Below are positions 8,861-18,215 of a stretch of DNA of 64,000 nt, piece after piece. Within the stretch, counting starts at the first letter, position 1. Each line of letters starts with the position of its first letter. Under the pieces are notes generated by a model that had not been told where the DNA came from, did not search any database, and saw only the letters and a program-made list of their open reading frames with translations. The stretch comes from Flavobacterium chungbukense. Lineage in GTDB: Bacteria; Bacteroidota; Bacteroidia; Flavobacteriales; Flavobacteriaceae. The translations under genes were made by a program, and so were the position numbers. The DNA is taken from contig NZ_JAJGZV010000001.1 in NCBI RefSeq assembly GCF_020805785.1, positions 496,001-560,000 of the forward strand. Direction: 5' to 3'.

Positions 8861-9295
8861 ATGAGCAAAAATATTCTAATTCTCGTGTTACTTGCAACAT
8901 TGCTAATTTCATGTAATGTTTTCAAATGCAAAAAAAATGATACAGCTTCTAAATTGGATGGAAATTGGGAGCTAAACTACATTACAGGACCTCGCATTAC
9001 TTTTGATGGTTTGTATGCTAACAAAAAGCCAACAATAAATTTTGATTCAAAAGAGAATAGGGTTTCAGGAAATAATAGTTGCAATTCTTACACAGGAAAA
9101 TTGGTGGTAAATGGAAACAAAATTGATTTTACCCAACCGATGGCAGTAACAAAAATGATGTGTATCGATAATCAGGGAGAACAAGTTTATATGAATACAC
9201 TCCAAAAAATAACATCATACGATATTACCGATGATGGAAAAACTTTAAATTTTATTTCTGGAGATATTGCAATGATGCGATTTACCAAGAAATAA
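8861..9295 (+). CDS. META domain lipoprotein
   Basis: A 144-residue lipoprotein precursor (lipobox LLISC, lipidated cysteine at residue 18) followed by one META domain. The domain shows LDGNWELNYITG, PTINFDSKENRVSGNNSCNSYTG and the later MAVTKMMC and LNFISGD pieces, the pattern of HslJ/META proteins. It is likely attached to the outer or inner membrane. META proteins are linked to stress tolerance in other bacteria, but no catalytic role is known. It is followed 33 nt later by a DUF4251 gene on the same strand, so the two may share a transcript. Confidence 0.82.
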   Translation: MSKNILILVLLATLLISCNVFKCKKNDTASKLDGNWELNYITGPRITFDGLYANKKPTINFDSKENRVSGNNSCNSYTGKLVVNGNKIDFTQPMAVTKMMCIDNQGEQVYMNTLQKITSYDITDDGKTLNFISGDIAMMRFTKK

Positions 9296-9328
9296 AACAA
9301 TTTTATAATTCTATTTAATTAAAATTTT

Positions 9329-9844
9329 ATGTCAGCTAAATTATCCATTTTATTGCTTTTATGTTTTTTTAGTTTCCCTTCTATTGCACAGCAAAAAACG
9401 AAGAAAGAACTTAAAGCAGAACAAGCAGAGAAAAAACAAAAAGAAATTGAAGAATTAATTGACGCTAAAACTTTTGTTTTCGAAGCGCAAAAAGTTACGC
9501 CTCAAGGAGGTAGATTAATTATTTTGAATGATTATACCCATTTCTTAAAATTCTACCCTGATTCAACTTCTTGTGATCTGCCATTTTTTGGACGTGCTTT
9601 TAATGTGGCATACAATGGTGATGGCGGAATTAAATTTGAAGGTAAACCTGAAAAAATTAAGGTTGGGAAAAAATCTAAAAACATTAACTTTCAAGCAACT
9701 GTAAAGGGACAAAACGATACTTATGATTTAATGTTTAGAATATTTTATAACGGATCGGCAACATTATCGGTAAACAGTAATAATAGAGCTCCTATTAGCT
9801 ACGATGGAATTATTCGTGCTCCAGAAGATAAGGAACAAAAATAA
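9329..9844 (+). CDS. DUF4251 domain exported protein
   Basis: A 171-residue exported protein. A signal peptide ends at about residue 20 (FPSIAQQ). A charged KKELKAEQAEKKQKEIEEL helix follows, and then a beta-rich DUF4251 domain with FVFEAQKVTPQGGR, DYTHFLKFYPD, LPFFGRAFNVAYNGDGGIKF and RAPISYDGII. DUF4251 proteins are common in Bacteroidota and their function is not known. The gene sits between a META lipoprotein and another small secreted protein, a cluster of envelope proteins. Confidence 0.8.
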   Translation: MSAKLSILLLLCFFSFPSIAQQKTKKELKAEQAEKKQKEIEELIDAKTFVFEAQKVTPQGGRLIILNDYTHFLKFYPDSTSCDLPFFGRAFNVAYNGDGGIKFEGKPEKIKVGKKSKNINFQATVKGQNDTYDLMFRIFYNGSATLSVNSNNRAPISYDGIIRAPEDKEQK

Positions 9845-9956
9845 AGTATAAAGCACTTACCCAAATCTTACCAATTAAATATGTTTTAATGTGTTAAAAA
9901 TCAGTATTGTTAGAAGTAAATAAATTTTTAAAAACAACCCAAAACAAATTTTAATT

Positions 9957-10442
9957 ATGAAAAAATTAAGTCTTATCCTGATTTTGGCTATCGCCTCGTT
10001 TTCATCTTATGCACAATCCTCTTATACGGAAGATTTAGAAGTAGTGCAAAGTGTTTATGGAAAATCTAAAAGTGAACTAGTAAAGCAGTACATGAATTTG
10101 TCTGATGTGCAAGCTGCGGCTTTTGCCAAGGTTTATGATAATTATGAAACAGCACGAAAATCGTTGGGCAAGACCAAATTTCAATTGATTAATGATTATG
10201 CAGCCAATTACGAAACATTAACAGATGCTAAAGCAGATGAATTGGCAAAAGGAACTTTAAAAAATCATATTGCTTATGAAAAGCTTTACACTAAAACATA
10301 CGGCCAGGCTAAAAAAGCAATTGGGGCTATAAATGCAGCAAAATTTATTCAGCTTGAAGTTTATTTGCAAACCATCATTAGAAGTGAAATTTTAGAAGCA
10401 ATTCCTTTTATTGGTGAATTAGATAAAAATAAAGTACTTTAA
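9957..10442 (+). CDS. Secreted helical hypothetical protein
   Basis: A 161-residue protein with a signal peptide (cleavage likely after SYA, residues 17-19) and an otherwise helical mature part. It contains MNLSDVQAAAFAKVYDNYE and TLTDAKADELAKGTL, which recall the helix-turn patterns of small periplasmic Spy/CpxP-like proteins, but I cannot assign the family firmly. It is separated by 112 nt from the DUF4251 gene and ends at a strong bidirectional terminator. Confidence 0.6.
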   Translation: MKKLSLILILAIASFSSYAQSSYTEDLEVVQSVYGKSKSELVKQYMNLSDVQAAAFAKVYDNYETARKSLGKTKFQLINDYAANYETLTDAKADELAKGTLKNHIAYEKLYTKTYGQAKKAIGAINAAKFIQLEVYLQTIIRSEILEAIPFIGELDKNKVL

Positions 10443-10458
10443 AAAAAATAGCATTATA

Positions 10459-10494
10459 AAAAAAAGGGAATAGTAAGTGATTCCCTTTTTTTTG
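10459..10494. terminator. Bidirectional terminator
   Basis: GGGAAT / ATTCCC stem with long A and T runs on either side, between convergent genes. Confidence 0.85.
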
Positions 10495-10510
10495 TTCTTG
10501 TAATTATTTT

Positions 10511-11605
10511 TTATTTTCCTGTTTTTACTTTGTAAATTTCATTTACCATTCCGTCACGGAAACTATCTAAAGTAAGCTCCCAAAACATAATTCCGCCTAG
10601 TTTTTTAGCTTTTACATATTCAGCTTTAGCTTTTATAGACTTAAGATCGTCAGATGTTGCAAAAGTTTTAGTCTGTGCGTTATACCAATATGGTGCTTTT
10701 GCTTTATCATCCCAGAAATACTTCCATCCGTTAGCTTCTGTGTAAGTTTTAGCATAGTTTTTAAAATCAACACCTTCGAAATGTTCACCAGCCTGATATA
10801 ATCCGTTATTGACATTTTCTACATTTTTCCATTGTCTCGTATAAAATGCGCCTCCAATTACTAATTTTTCAGCAGGAACTCCTTGTTTTAGCAAAAATTC
10901 AACAGCTCTGTCTGTAGATTCTTCTTTCGGATTTGTGCTGTATAAAGGAGTGTGGTGTCCAGTAACTTTTGAATATCCATTTACTAAATCGTAACTCATG
11001 ATATTAATACGATTTACTAATGGAGTTACTGCTTTCCAATCAATAGATTCATCCAAATACTTTTGGAAACCACCTGCAGCAAAACTCAATTCGTATTTTT
11101 TACCTAATGTTGTACGTAATATTTTTACCAATTCGGTAAAGTTCGGTTTGTCAACCGCTTGATATAAATGTCCAGGAAGTCCTTCAATTGCAGGATATTC
11201 CCAATCTAAATCTAATCCGTCTACTTTATAAGAATCGCTTAGATCTTTTACCGATTTTGCAAATTTTAAGCGTCCTTCAGCAGTAGAAAAAGCAGCAGAG
11301 CAAGGTTCGCAGCCTCCCCAGCCACCAAGTGAAACAATAATTTTTAACTGCGGATTTTTAGCTTTTAAGGAAACCAAATGTTTAATCGTAATTGAATCTT
11401 TAGCAGAATCAACAGTTAGTTTTCCATCTTTCAAATGACAGAAACTGAAAATGATTTGGTCTAATTTATTAACCTCGTATTCATCAATTAATTTTGAATC
11501 TCCGGTGTAATAAGCAATAATGTCCATTTTTTTATTTTTCTGAGCAAATGTATTTGTGAGACAAAAGCACATTAAAAATAAAGCAATTAAAGTAGTTTGT
11601 TTCAT
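10511..11605 (-). CDS. Glycoside hydrolase family 18 chitinase
   Basis: Secreted chitinase-like enzyme. From the chosen start (MKQTTLIALF) the protein is 364 residues with a signal peptide ending near FAQ (residue 22). The frame stays open to 11686 upstream, but this ATG places the signal peptide at the N-terminus. The GH18 features are SLGGWGG (92-98) and the catalytic motif DGLDLDWEYP (129-138) with the acid E136, then MSYDLVNGY and the C-terminal GGIMFWELTLD. No type IX secretion tail is obvious, so it may stay periplasmic. It is convergent with the upstream small gene. Confidence 0.92.
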   Translation of the reverse strand: MKQTTLIALFLMCFCLTNTFAQKNKKMDIIAYYTGDSKLIDEYEVNKLDQIIFSFCHLKDGKLTVDSAKDSITIKHLVSLKAKNPQLKIIVSLGGWGGCEPCSAAFSTAEGRLKFAKSVKDLSDSYKVDGLDLDWEYPAIEGLPGHLYQAVDKPNFTELVKILRTTLGKKYELSFAAGGFQKYLDESIDWKAVTPLVNRINIMSYDLVNGYSKVTGHHTPLYSTNPKEESTDRAVEFLLKQGVPAEKLVIGGAFYTRQWKNVENVNNGLYQAGEHFEGVDFKNYAKTYTEANGWKYFWDDKAKAPYWYNAQTKTFATSDDLKSIKAKAEYVKAKKLGGIMFWELTLDSFRDGMVNEIYKVKTGK

Positions 11606-11774
11606 TTTTCTGGTTTTTTTAGCGTTTTTTAGAAAGCTAAAAGTACTGCAATAAATTTGATATTTAACTATAGGAAGTGTTTGCAAACAATAATTTTAAC
11701 GAATATTTTGCAAATTCATGCAAAAAACTTGCGACTTGTAGTTAAAATCTTTCGTCTTTAAAACGTGAAAAAAT

Positions 11775-11806
11775 AAACCCGCACAGTTTCGGACTTGTGC
11801 GGGTTT
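11775..11806 (-). terminator. Terminator of the fad operon
   Basis: AAACCCGCACA / TGTGCGGGTTT stem 33 nt after the fadE stop on the minus strand. Confidence 0.75.
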
Positions 11807-11838
11807 AAACAAATTAAAAGCTAAAAACTATTTTGAAA

Positions 11839-13629
11839 CTAGAAGCAGTATGAGTTTTCTGCAACTAATTTTTCTGCAATTTTTTCTCTAAGCGCCACAA
11901 CATTTGGCAGATTAGTGTATTTTGTGAAACGTTTGAGTCCCATTAACATCATACGTTGCTCATCTCCTTCAGAGAAAGCAGCGATTCCTTCTTTTCCTCT
12001 TAAGTTTACGATATCTACCGCTTTGTACAAGTATAATTTCGCCATAGCGATTTGCTCTTGTACTTTATCTTCACCTTCTTTTTTAGCTAATTTCTCAGTT
12101 CTAAGAATAGTACTTTCAGCCATGTAGATTTCGATTAAAATATCAGCAGCAGCCATCAATAATTGTTGGTGAGAATCTAAATCTGGACCATATTTTTGAA
12201 CAGCACTTCCGGCAACCATTAAGAAAACTTTTTTCAAGTTCGCTACGATTACTTTTTCTTCTGCAAATAATTCAGAGAAATCTGGAGTATCAAAAGATGG
12301 AATTCCCATTAATTCTTCCTGAACTTTCATTGCAGGTCCAAGTAAATCAACATGACCTTTCATTGCTTTTTTGATCAACATACCAACAGAAAGCATTCTG
12401 TTGATTTCGTTTGTTCCTTCGTAAATTCTAGCGATTCGAGCATCTCTCCAAGCACTTTCCATTGGAGTGTCTTCAGAGAATCCCATTCCGCCAAAAATCT
12501 GGATTCCTTCGTCAGAACAGTTTTGAATGTCTTCAGAAACTGCTACTTTCAAGATAGAACACTCGATAGCATATTCTTCAACACCTTTTAATTCAGCTTC
12601 TTGATGAGAAGTTCCTTCTGCTTCGCGAGCTGCAATTCTGTCTTCGATATCTTTTGCAGCACGGTAAGAAGCACTTTCTCCAGCGTAAGCGCTAGTTGCC
12701 ATTTCTGCTAATTTAGAACGAATAGCTCCAAAAGTTGAAATAGAAGTATTGAACTGAATTCTTTCGTTAGCATATTTTACAGCTCCAGAAGTAACTCTTC
12801 TTTGAGCATCTAAACAAGCTGCAGCTAGTTTAATACGACCAACATTTAAAGCATTCATAGCGATTTTGAAACCGTTTCCTCTTTCAGACAGCATGTTTTC
12901 AACAGGAACTTTTGTTTCGTTGAAGAAAACCTGACGAGTAGAAGAAGCACGGATTCCTAATTTATGTTCTTCTTCATTCATAGAAATTCCGTTAGACGGA
13001 TCGTTTTCTACGATGAAACCTGTAATATTTTTATCATCTCCAATACGGGCAAAAACGATGAATACGCTACAGAAACCTGCATTCGAAATCCACATTTTTT
13101 GTCCTGTAATTTTATAATGTGTTCCATCTTCAGATAAAACAGCTTTTGTTTTTCCTGAGTTAGCATCAGATCCTGCGCCTGGTTCAGTTAAGCAATAAGC
13201 TCCAAACCATTCTCCAGAAGCCAATTTTGGAACGTATTTTTTCTTTTGTTCTTCGGTACCGTAAAGTGTAATTGGCATTGTTCCAATTCCTGTATGTGCA
13301 CCAAAAGCAGTAGAGAATGAACCTGTAGCTCCAGAAATGTAGTCACAAACTAACATTGTAGAAACAAATCCCATTCCTAATCCGCCGTATTCTTCCGGAA
13401 CTGCAACTCCTAAAAGTCCCAGTTCACCAGCTTTACGCATAGATGATTCAGTATAAGCATAATCTTTTTTCTCAAAACGATCTTTATGCGCCCATAATTC
13501 TTTGTCTACGAACTCTTTTACAGAGTCACGCATCATTAACTGCTCTTCCGAGAAATCTTCTGGAGTGAAGATATCCTCGCATTTTGTTTCTTTAACTAGG
13601 AATTGACCTCCTCTTGTTTTGTCGCTCAT
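11839..13629 (-). CDS. fadE: Acyl-CoA dehydrogenase FadE type
   Basis: FAD enzyme that introduces the first double bond in fatty acid beta-oxidation. The 596-residue protein matches the long form (B. subtilis FadE is about 594). Visible features are the N-terminal acyl-CoA dehydrogenase helices, the FAD/substrate motif CLTEPGAGSDANS, KMWISNAGF, and the region IFGGMGFSEDTPMESAWRDARIARIYEGTNEI that carries the usual catalytic glutamate. A C-terminal extension of about 170 helical residues is typical of this subgroup. Last gene of the marR-fadN-fadA-fadE unit, separated from fadA by a palindromic repeat. Confidence 0.92.
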   Translation of the reverse strand: MSDKTRGGQFLVKETKCEDIFTPEDFSEEQLMMRDSVKEFVDKELWAHKDRFEKKDYAYTESSMRKAGELGLLGVAVPEEYGGLGMGFVSTMLVCDYISGATGSFSTAFGAHTGIGTMPITLYGTEEQKKKYVPKLASGEWFGAYCLTEPGAGSDANSGKTKAVLSEDGTHYKITGQKMWISNAGFCSVFIVFARIGDDKNITGFIVENDPSNGISMNEEEHKLGIRASSTRQVFFNETKVPVENMLSERGNGFKIAMNALNVGRIKLAAACLDAQRRVTSGAVKYANERIQFNTSISTFGAIRSKLAEMATSAYAGESASYRAAKDIEDRIAAREAEGTSHQEAELKGVEEYAIECSILKVAVSEDIQNCSDEGIQIFGGMGFSEDTPMESAWRDARIARIYEGTNEINRMLSVGMLIKKAMKGHVDLLGPAMKVQEELMGIPSFDTPDFSELFAEEKVIVANLKKVFLMVAGSAVQKYGPDLDSHQQLLMAAADILIEIYMAESTILRTEKLAKKEGEDKVQEQIAMAKLYLYKAVDIVNLRGKEGIAAFSEGDEQRMMLMGLKRFTKYTNLPNVVALREKIAEKLVAENSYCF

Positions 13630-13684
13630 GACCTTTATTTTTTTTGTTTTTAGTATCTTTTTATTTATGTTTTTTCCTCAATCT

Positions 13685-13784
13685 TGTCATTTCGACGAAG
13701 GAGAAATCACACTAGAAGCTCCGCAACGTAATGTGCGAATCTTTGTCGATTCCCGAGTGTGATTTCTCCTTCGTCGAAATGACA
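13685..13784. repeat. Palindromic repeat family P1, copy 1
   Basis: A perfect 29-bp inverted repeat (13685-13713 and 13756-13784), outer end TGTCATTTCGACGAAGGAG, encloses a 42-nt spacer. The spacer is in the opposite orientation to those of the other four copies, judged by its GACAAAGATT core. It lies within the operon between fadA and fadE. Confidence 0.9.
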
Positions 13785-13803
13785 AATAGGAGAGAATACT
13801 TTC

Positions 13804-14985
13804 TTACAATACCTCGTAAACCCCAGCAGAACCTTGTCCAGTTCCCACACACATCGAAACGATTCCGTATTTGTTACCTCTGCGTTTCATTTCGTCAAAT
13901 AACTGAACAGAAAGTTTAGCTCCTGTACATCCCAGAGGGTGACCTAAAGCGATAGCTCCACCGTTTACGTTTACAATTTCTGGGTTAATGCTTAACTCGC
14001 GAGTTACAGCTAAAGCTTGTGAAGCAAAAGCCTCATTTAATTCAATTAACTCAATATCGTTCAATGTTAATCCCGCTTGTTTCAGCGCTTTCGGAATTGC
14101 TTTTACAGGACCAATACCCATAATTCTTGGCTCAACACCAGAAGAAGCAAAGTTTACCAAACGCGCAATTGGCTCAAGATTTAATTCTTTTACCATTTCT
14201 TCGCTCATGATTAAAACGAAAGCGGCACCGTCGCTCATTTGAGAAGAGTTACCAGCAGTTACACTTCCGTCAGCAGCGAAAACTGGTTTTAAACCTGCTA
14301 AAGCTTCTTTAGAAGTTCCTGCTCTTGGACCTTCGTCTTTATTTACAACGTATGATTTTGTTTCTTTTTTTCCATTTTCATTGATGAAAGTCTGCTCAAC
14401 AGTAATCGGAACGATTTGTTTATCGAATTTTCCTTCTGCCTGTGCTTTCAAAGCTTTCATGTGAGAATTGTAAGCAAACTCATCCTGATCTTCTCTAGAG
14501 ATTTTATATTGGTTTGCAACCGCTTCAGCAGTTAAACCCATTCCCCAATAATAATCTTCGTGACCTGCAGCAGCAACTTTATAATCCGGAGTTGGTTTAT
14601 AACCTCCCATCGGAATAAAACTCATGCTTTCTGCACCACCTGCAATGATACAATCTGCCATTCCTGATTGGATTTTAGCAGTTGCCATTCCGATAGTTTC
14701 TAATCCAGAAGCGCAATAACGGTTAACCGTAACACCAGGAACATCTTCAACTTTTAATCCCATAAGAGAAATCAAACGTCCAACGTTCAAACCTTGTTCT
14801 GCTTCCGGCATGGCATTTCCTACCATAACGTCATCGATACGTTTTTTATCAAAATCAGGCAGTTCGTCCATCATAAACTGAATGGTTTCTGCTGCTAATT
14901 CATCAGGTCTTTTAAATCTAAAAACCCCTTTTGGTGCTTTTCCTACCGCAGTACGGTAAGCTTTTACTATATATGCTGTTTTCAT
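13804..14985 (-). CDS. fadA: Acetyl-CoA C-acyltransferase (3-ketoacyl-CoA thiolase)
   Basis: Thiolase that cleaves 3-ketoacyl-CoA to acetyl-CoA and a shortened acyl-CoA. The 393-residue protein has the nucleophile C91 in NRYCASGLETI, the GHPLGCTGAK motif with H349 and the second active-site cysteine C379 in CVGTGQGSAG. Length is typical. It lies between fadN and fadE on the same strand, 110 nt after fadN. The gap to fadN carries an imperfect inverted repeat. Confidence 0.95.
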   Translation of the reverse strand: MKTAYIVKAYRTAVGKAPKGVFRFKRPDELAAETIQFMMDELPDFDKKRIDDVMVGNAMPEAEQGLNVGRLISLMGLKVEDVPGVTVNRYCASGLETIGMATAKIQSGMADCIIAGGAESMSFIPMGGYKPTPDYKVAAAGHEDYYWGMGLTAEAVANQYKISREDQDEFAYNSHMKALKAQAEGKFDKQIVPITVEQTFINENGKKETKSYVVNKDEGPRAGTSKEALAGLKPVFAADGSVTAGNSSQMSDGAAFVLIMSEEMVKELNLEPIARLVNFASSGVEPRIMGIGPVKAIPKALKQAGLTLNDIELIELNEAFASQALAVTRELSINPEIVNVNGGAIALGHPLGCTGAKLSVQLFDEMKRRGNKYGIVSMCVGTGQGSAGVYEVL

Positions 14986-15028
14986 TTGTTTTGTTTTTTT
15001 AAGATTTATTAGAAGAAGAGGAAAGAGG

Positions 15029-15077
15029 CAAGAAGCAAGAGAAAAGACAAAACTATGTTTTGAAATCTTGCTTCTTG
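15029..15077. repeat. Inverted repeat between fadN and fadA
   Basis: A 12-bp inverted repeat, CAAGAAGCAAGA at 15029-15040 and TCTTGCTTCTTG at 15066-15077. A further partial copy of the right arm runs to about 15090. It could form a hairpin in the operon mRNA. Confidence 0.65.
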
Positions 15078-15095
15078 TTTCTTGCTTCTTTTTAT

Positions 15096-17486
15096 CTAAT
15101 TACGAAGCGGTTTTCCTTTAGTTAACATATACTGAATTCTCTCTAAAGTCTTACGTTCAGTACATAAACTTAAGAAAGCCTCACGTTCGATATCTAATAA
15201 ATATTGTTCAGATACTAAAGTCGCTTCAGATAAATCTCCACCAGCCATTACGTATGCCAGTTTGTTAGCGATTTTTTTATCGTGTTCAGAAATATATTTT
15301 CCAGCTTCCATTTGATCTGTTCCAACTAAGAACATTCCAAGTGCTTGTTTACCTAGTACTTTCACATCAGTTCTTCTGATAGGTTGTGTATAACCCGCTT
15401 CTGCCATTAACAAAGCATGTTTTTTAGCTTCAGCAATCTGACGATCTTTGTTTACTACAATAACATCTTTTCCATGTTGAAGAAGTCCTGTATCAAAAGC
15501 CTCATAACCAGAAGTTGATACTTTTGCCATTGCGATTGTCAAGAAATACTCTTGAAGAACGTTCAATTCCACATCATTTTTGCGGAATAAATCTGAAGCT
15601 CTTAAAGCCATTTCTTTAGATCCACCACCACCAGGAAGTACACCAACACCAAATTCAACCAATCCCATATAGGTTTCAGCAGCAGCAACTACTTTGTCAG
15701 CGTGTAAGCTCATTTCGCATCCACCGCCAAAAGTCATTCCGTGAGGCGCAACCACAACCGGAATAGAAGAGTAACGAACGCGCATCATAGTGTCTTGGAA
15801 CAATTTAATTGCCATGTTCAATTCGTCGTATTCCTGCTCAACTGCCATCATAAAAATCATTCCGATATTAGCCCCAACAGAGAAATTCGCTGCCTGATTA
15901 CCAATAACTAAACCTTGATATTCTTTTTCAGATAAGTCGATTGCTTTATTGATAGCTTGAAGAACATCGCCACCAATTGTATTCATTTTAGATTGGAATT
16001 CTAAGTTCAAGATTCCGTCACCTAAATCCTGAATGATTGCTCCACTGTTGCTCCAAACTTTTTTGCTTTCGCGAATGTTGTTCAGAATAATAAATGAATC
16101 TTGTCCAGGAACTTTTACTTGTGATTTTGTTGGAATGTTATAGAAATAAGTCGCTCCTTCTTTTACAGAATAGAAACTTTCGCTTCCGGAAGCCAGCATT
16201 TCAGTAACCCATACAGCTGGTTCAAGACCTTCTGCTTTCATGATTTCAATTCCGTTTGCAACACCAATTGCATCCCAGATTTCGAATGGACCATTTTCCC
16301 ATCCAAAACCTGCCTTCATCGCATCATCAATTTTGTATAATTCGTCTGAGATTTCAGGAATTCTGTTTGACACATATGCAAACATTCCAGCGAAACTCTT
16401 ACGGTAGAATTCTCCCGCTTTATCTGTCCCTTTTACTAAAACTTTAAAACGATTGATTGGTTTATCGATAGTTTTTGTTAGTTCAAGCGTAGCAAAATTT
16501 GCTTTTTTTGCAGAGCGGTATTCTAATGTATCTAAGTCTAAAGAAAGAATGTCTTTATCTACTTTTTTGTAAAAACCTTGTCCTGTTTTACTTCCTAACC
16601 AATTATTTTCCATCATTTTGTTGATGAAATCAGGAAGTTTAAATAATTCGTGTTGTTCATCTGTCGGGCAGTTTTCATAAATACCATTGGCAACGTGTAC
16701 CAAAGTATCCAATCCAACAACGTCAACCGTACGGAAAGTAGCCGATTTTGGACGACCAATTACCGGACCAGTCAATTTATCAACTTCTTCAATCGTTAAT
16801 CCCATTTCTTTTACCAAGTGGAATAAACTTTGGATTCCGTATATACCAATTCTGTTTCCAATAAACGCAGGAGTATCTTTAGCAACAACCGAAGTTTTTC
16901 CTAAAAATTTAGATCCATATTCGTTTAAGAAATCCAATACTTCAGTTGAAGTTTTTGGGCCAGGAATAATTTCAAATAATTTTAAGTAACGCGCAGGGTT
17001 AAAAAAGTGAGTTCCACAAAAGTGCTGTTGAAAATCTTCGCTTCTTCCTTCACTCATAAAATGAATTGGAATACCAGAAGTGTTTGAAGTAACCAAAGTT
17101 CCCGGTTTACGGAATTTCTCGATTTGCTCAAAAACTAATTTCTTAATGTCTAAACGCTCTACAACAACCTCAATAATCCAGTCTACATTGGCAATTTTAG
17201 CCATATCATCAGTCGTATTTCCAGTTGTGATTCTATTTGCGAATTTTTGACTGTAAATAGGAGAGGGTTTCGATTTTAATGAATTCGCCAAATGCTCGTT
17301 TACCACACGGTTGCGAACGGCTTTACTTTCAAGCGTTAATCCTTTTTTAGCTTCAGCTTCTGTCAACTCGCGCGGAACGATGTCAAGCAGTAAAACTTCA
17401 ACACCAATGTTGGCAAAATGACAAGCTATACCTGAACCCATAATTCCGGATCCAATTACAGCAACTTTTTTAATTGTGCGTTTCAT
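15096..17486 (-). CDS. fadN: 3-hydroxyacyl-CoA dehydrogenase / enoyl-CoA hydratase, FadN type
   Basis: Two-domain beta-oxidation enzyme of 796 residues. The NAD-dependent hydroxyacyl-CoA dehydrogenase domain comes first, with the nucleotide-binding motif GSGIMGSGIACHFA (about 12-25), HFFNPARYLKLFEI and a second dehydrogenase half. The enoyl-CoA hydratase domain follows at about 490-700, with NQAANFSVGANIG and GMTFGGGCEMSL. This order is the reverse of E. coli FadB and matches B. subtilis FadN (about 790 residues). The gene order fadN-fadA-fadE is also that of the B. subtilis operon. It lies 38 nt after the marR gene. Confidence 0.93.
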   Translation of the reverse strand: MKRTIKKVAVIGSGIMGSGIACHFANIGVEVLLLDIVPRELTEAEAKKGLTLESKAVRNRVVNEHLANSLKSKPSPIYSQKFANRITTGNTTDDMAKIANVDWIIEVVVERLDIKKLVFEQIEKFRKPGTLVTSNTSGIPIHFMSEGRSEDFQQHFCGTHFFNPARYLKLFEIIPGPKTSTEVLDFLNEYGSKFLGKTSVVAKDTPAFIGNRIGIYGIQSLFHLVKEMGLTIEEVDKLTGPVIGRPKSATFRTVDVVGLDTLVHVANGIYENCPTDEQHELFKLPDFINKMMENNWLGSKTGQGFYKKVDKDILSLDLDTLEYRSAKKANFATLELTKTIDKPINRFKVLVKGTDKAGEFYRKSFAGMFAYVSNRIPEISDELYKIDDAMKAGFGWENGPFEIWDAIGVANGIEIMKAEGLEPAVWVTEMLASGSESFYSVKEGATYFYNIPTKSQVKVPGQDSFIILNNIRESKKVWSNSGAIIQDLGDGILNLEFQSKMNTIGGDVLQAINKAIDLSEKEYQGLVIGNQAANFSVGANIGMIFMMAVEQEYDELNMAIKLFQDTMMRVRYSSIPVVVAPHGMTFGGGCEMSLHADKVVAAAETYMGLVEFGVGVLPGGGGSKEMALRASDLFRKNDVELNVLQEYFLTIAMAKVSTSGYEAFDTGLLQHGKDVIVVNKDRQIAEAKKHALLMAEAGYTQPIRRTDVKVLGKQALGMFLVGTDQMEAGKYISEHDKKIANKLAYVMAGGDLSEATLVSEQYLLDIEREAFLSLCTERKTLERIQYMLTKGKPLRN

Positions 17487-17524
17487 AATTTGTTACTTGT
17501 TTGTATGAGCAAATGAATCGTTTA

Positions 17525-17983
17525 CTATTCGTTTGCCGTGTTTTCTGTTTGATTAAATATGTTTTTGTCGTGAATTAATTCATTAATGATTTCCGAAACT
17601 TCAATAAAATGTTTCAGTTTTTCGTCAGAAACATGCTTTCTAACGGTTTCATTAAACTTCAGAACAGTATTTTTTGATAATTCTCTTTTTTCTTTTCCAA
17701 AGTCAGTCAGGTAAATTAAAACACCTCTTCCGTCGCTTGGATTTTTCTTGCGAACAATTAAACCTTTGTCTTCCATAGATTTTAATGTTCTGGTCAGGCT
17801 TGTAGCTTCCATTCCCATTCTTGGACCTAAAGCGGTTGAGGGAGTTCCTTCCTCTTTATCAATGCTTAACAAAGCAAATCCCGTTGCCATTGTAGCATCG
17901 TATTTTGCAGCCTCTTCATTATACATTCTTGAAACAGCCTGCCATGTAGCTCTCAAAATATAATCTATCGTTTTGTCTTTCAT
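17525..17983 (-). CDS. MarR family transcriptional regulator of the fad operon
   Basis: A 152-residue winged-helix regulator. Helices and wing are seen as ALGPRMGMEATSLTRTLKSMEDKGLIVRKKNPSDGRGVLIYLTDFGKE, the typical MarR recognition helix and wing. It is the first gene of the beta-oxidation operon. A 30-bp near-perfect palindrome overlaps the promoter directly upstream, so autorepression is likely. By analogy with other fatty-acid regulators the ligand could be an acyl-CoA, but the sequence does not show this. Confidence 0.88.
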   Translation of the reverse strand: MKDKTIDYILRATWQAVSRMYNEEAAKYDATMATGFALLSIDKEEGTPSTALGPRMGMEATSLTRTLKSMEDKGLIVRKKNPSDGRGVLIYLTDFGKEKRELSKNTVLKFNETVRKHVSDEKLKHFIEVSEIINELIHDKNIFNQTENTANE

Positions 17984-18001
17984 AGGTAACTATATCGATT
18001 T

Positions 18002-18009
18002 CAAATATA
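18002..18009 (-). promoter_or_regulatory. -7 box of the marR-fad operon promoter
   Basis: The minus strand reads TATATTTG, matching TAnnTTTG, 19 nt upstream of the marR ATG, so the leader is short. The palindromic operator lies immediately upstream. Confidence 0.65.
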
Positions 18010-18012
18010 ATG

Positions 18013-18042
18013 AAAAAATACTATGCATGCATATTATTTTTT
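18013..18042. promoter_or_regulatory. Candidate MarR operator, 30-bp palindrome
   Basis: The core TATGCATGCATA (18022-18033) is a perfect palindrome. The flanks extend the symmetry to AAAAAATA on the left and TATTTTTT on the right, with a single mismatched pair (18021/18034). It covers the space between the -7 box and the expected -33 region, where a bound repressor would block RNA polymerase. Confidence 0.65.
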
Positions 18043-18215
18043 CATAAATTTTTGGTTAGTTAAAAAATACCCTTGATTTAGAGGGTTTTGTGGTTCTTCT
18101 GATTTGAAATATACTATTCTTTTTTTAGATTTTAACAATTTATGTGCGGTAAAAATCTCTTTATAGTATTTATATTGGATTTAATTCTGTATTATTCAAA
18201 AAAAAATGTATTTCT

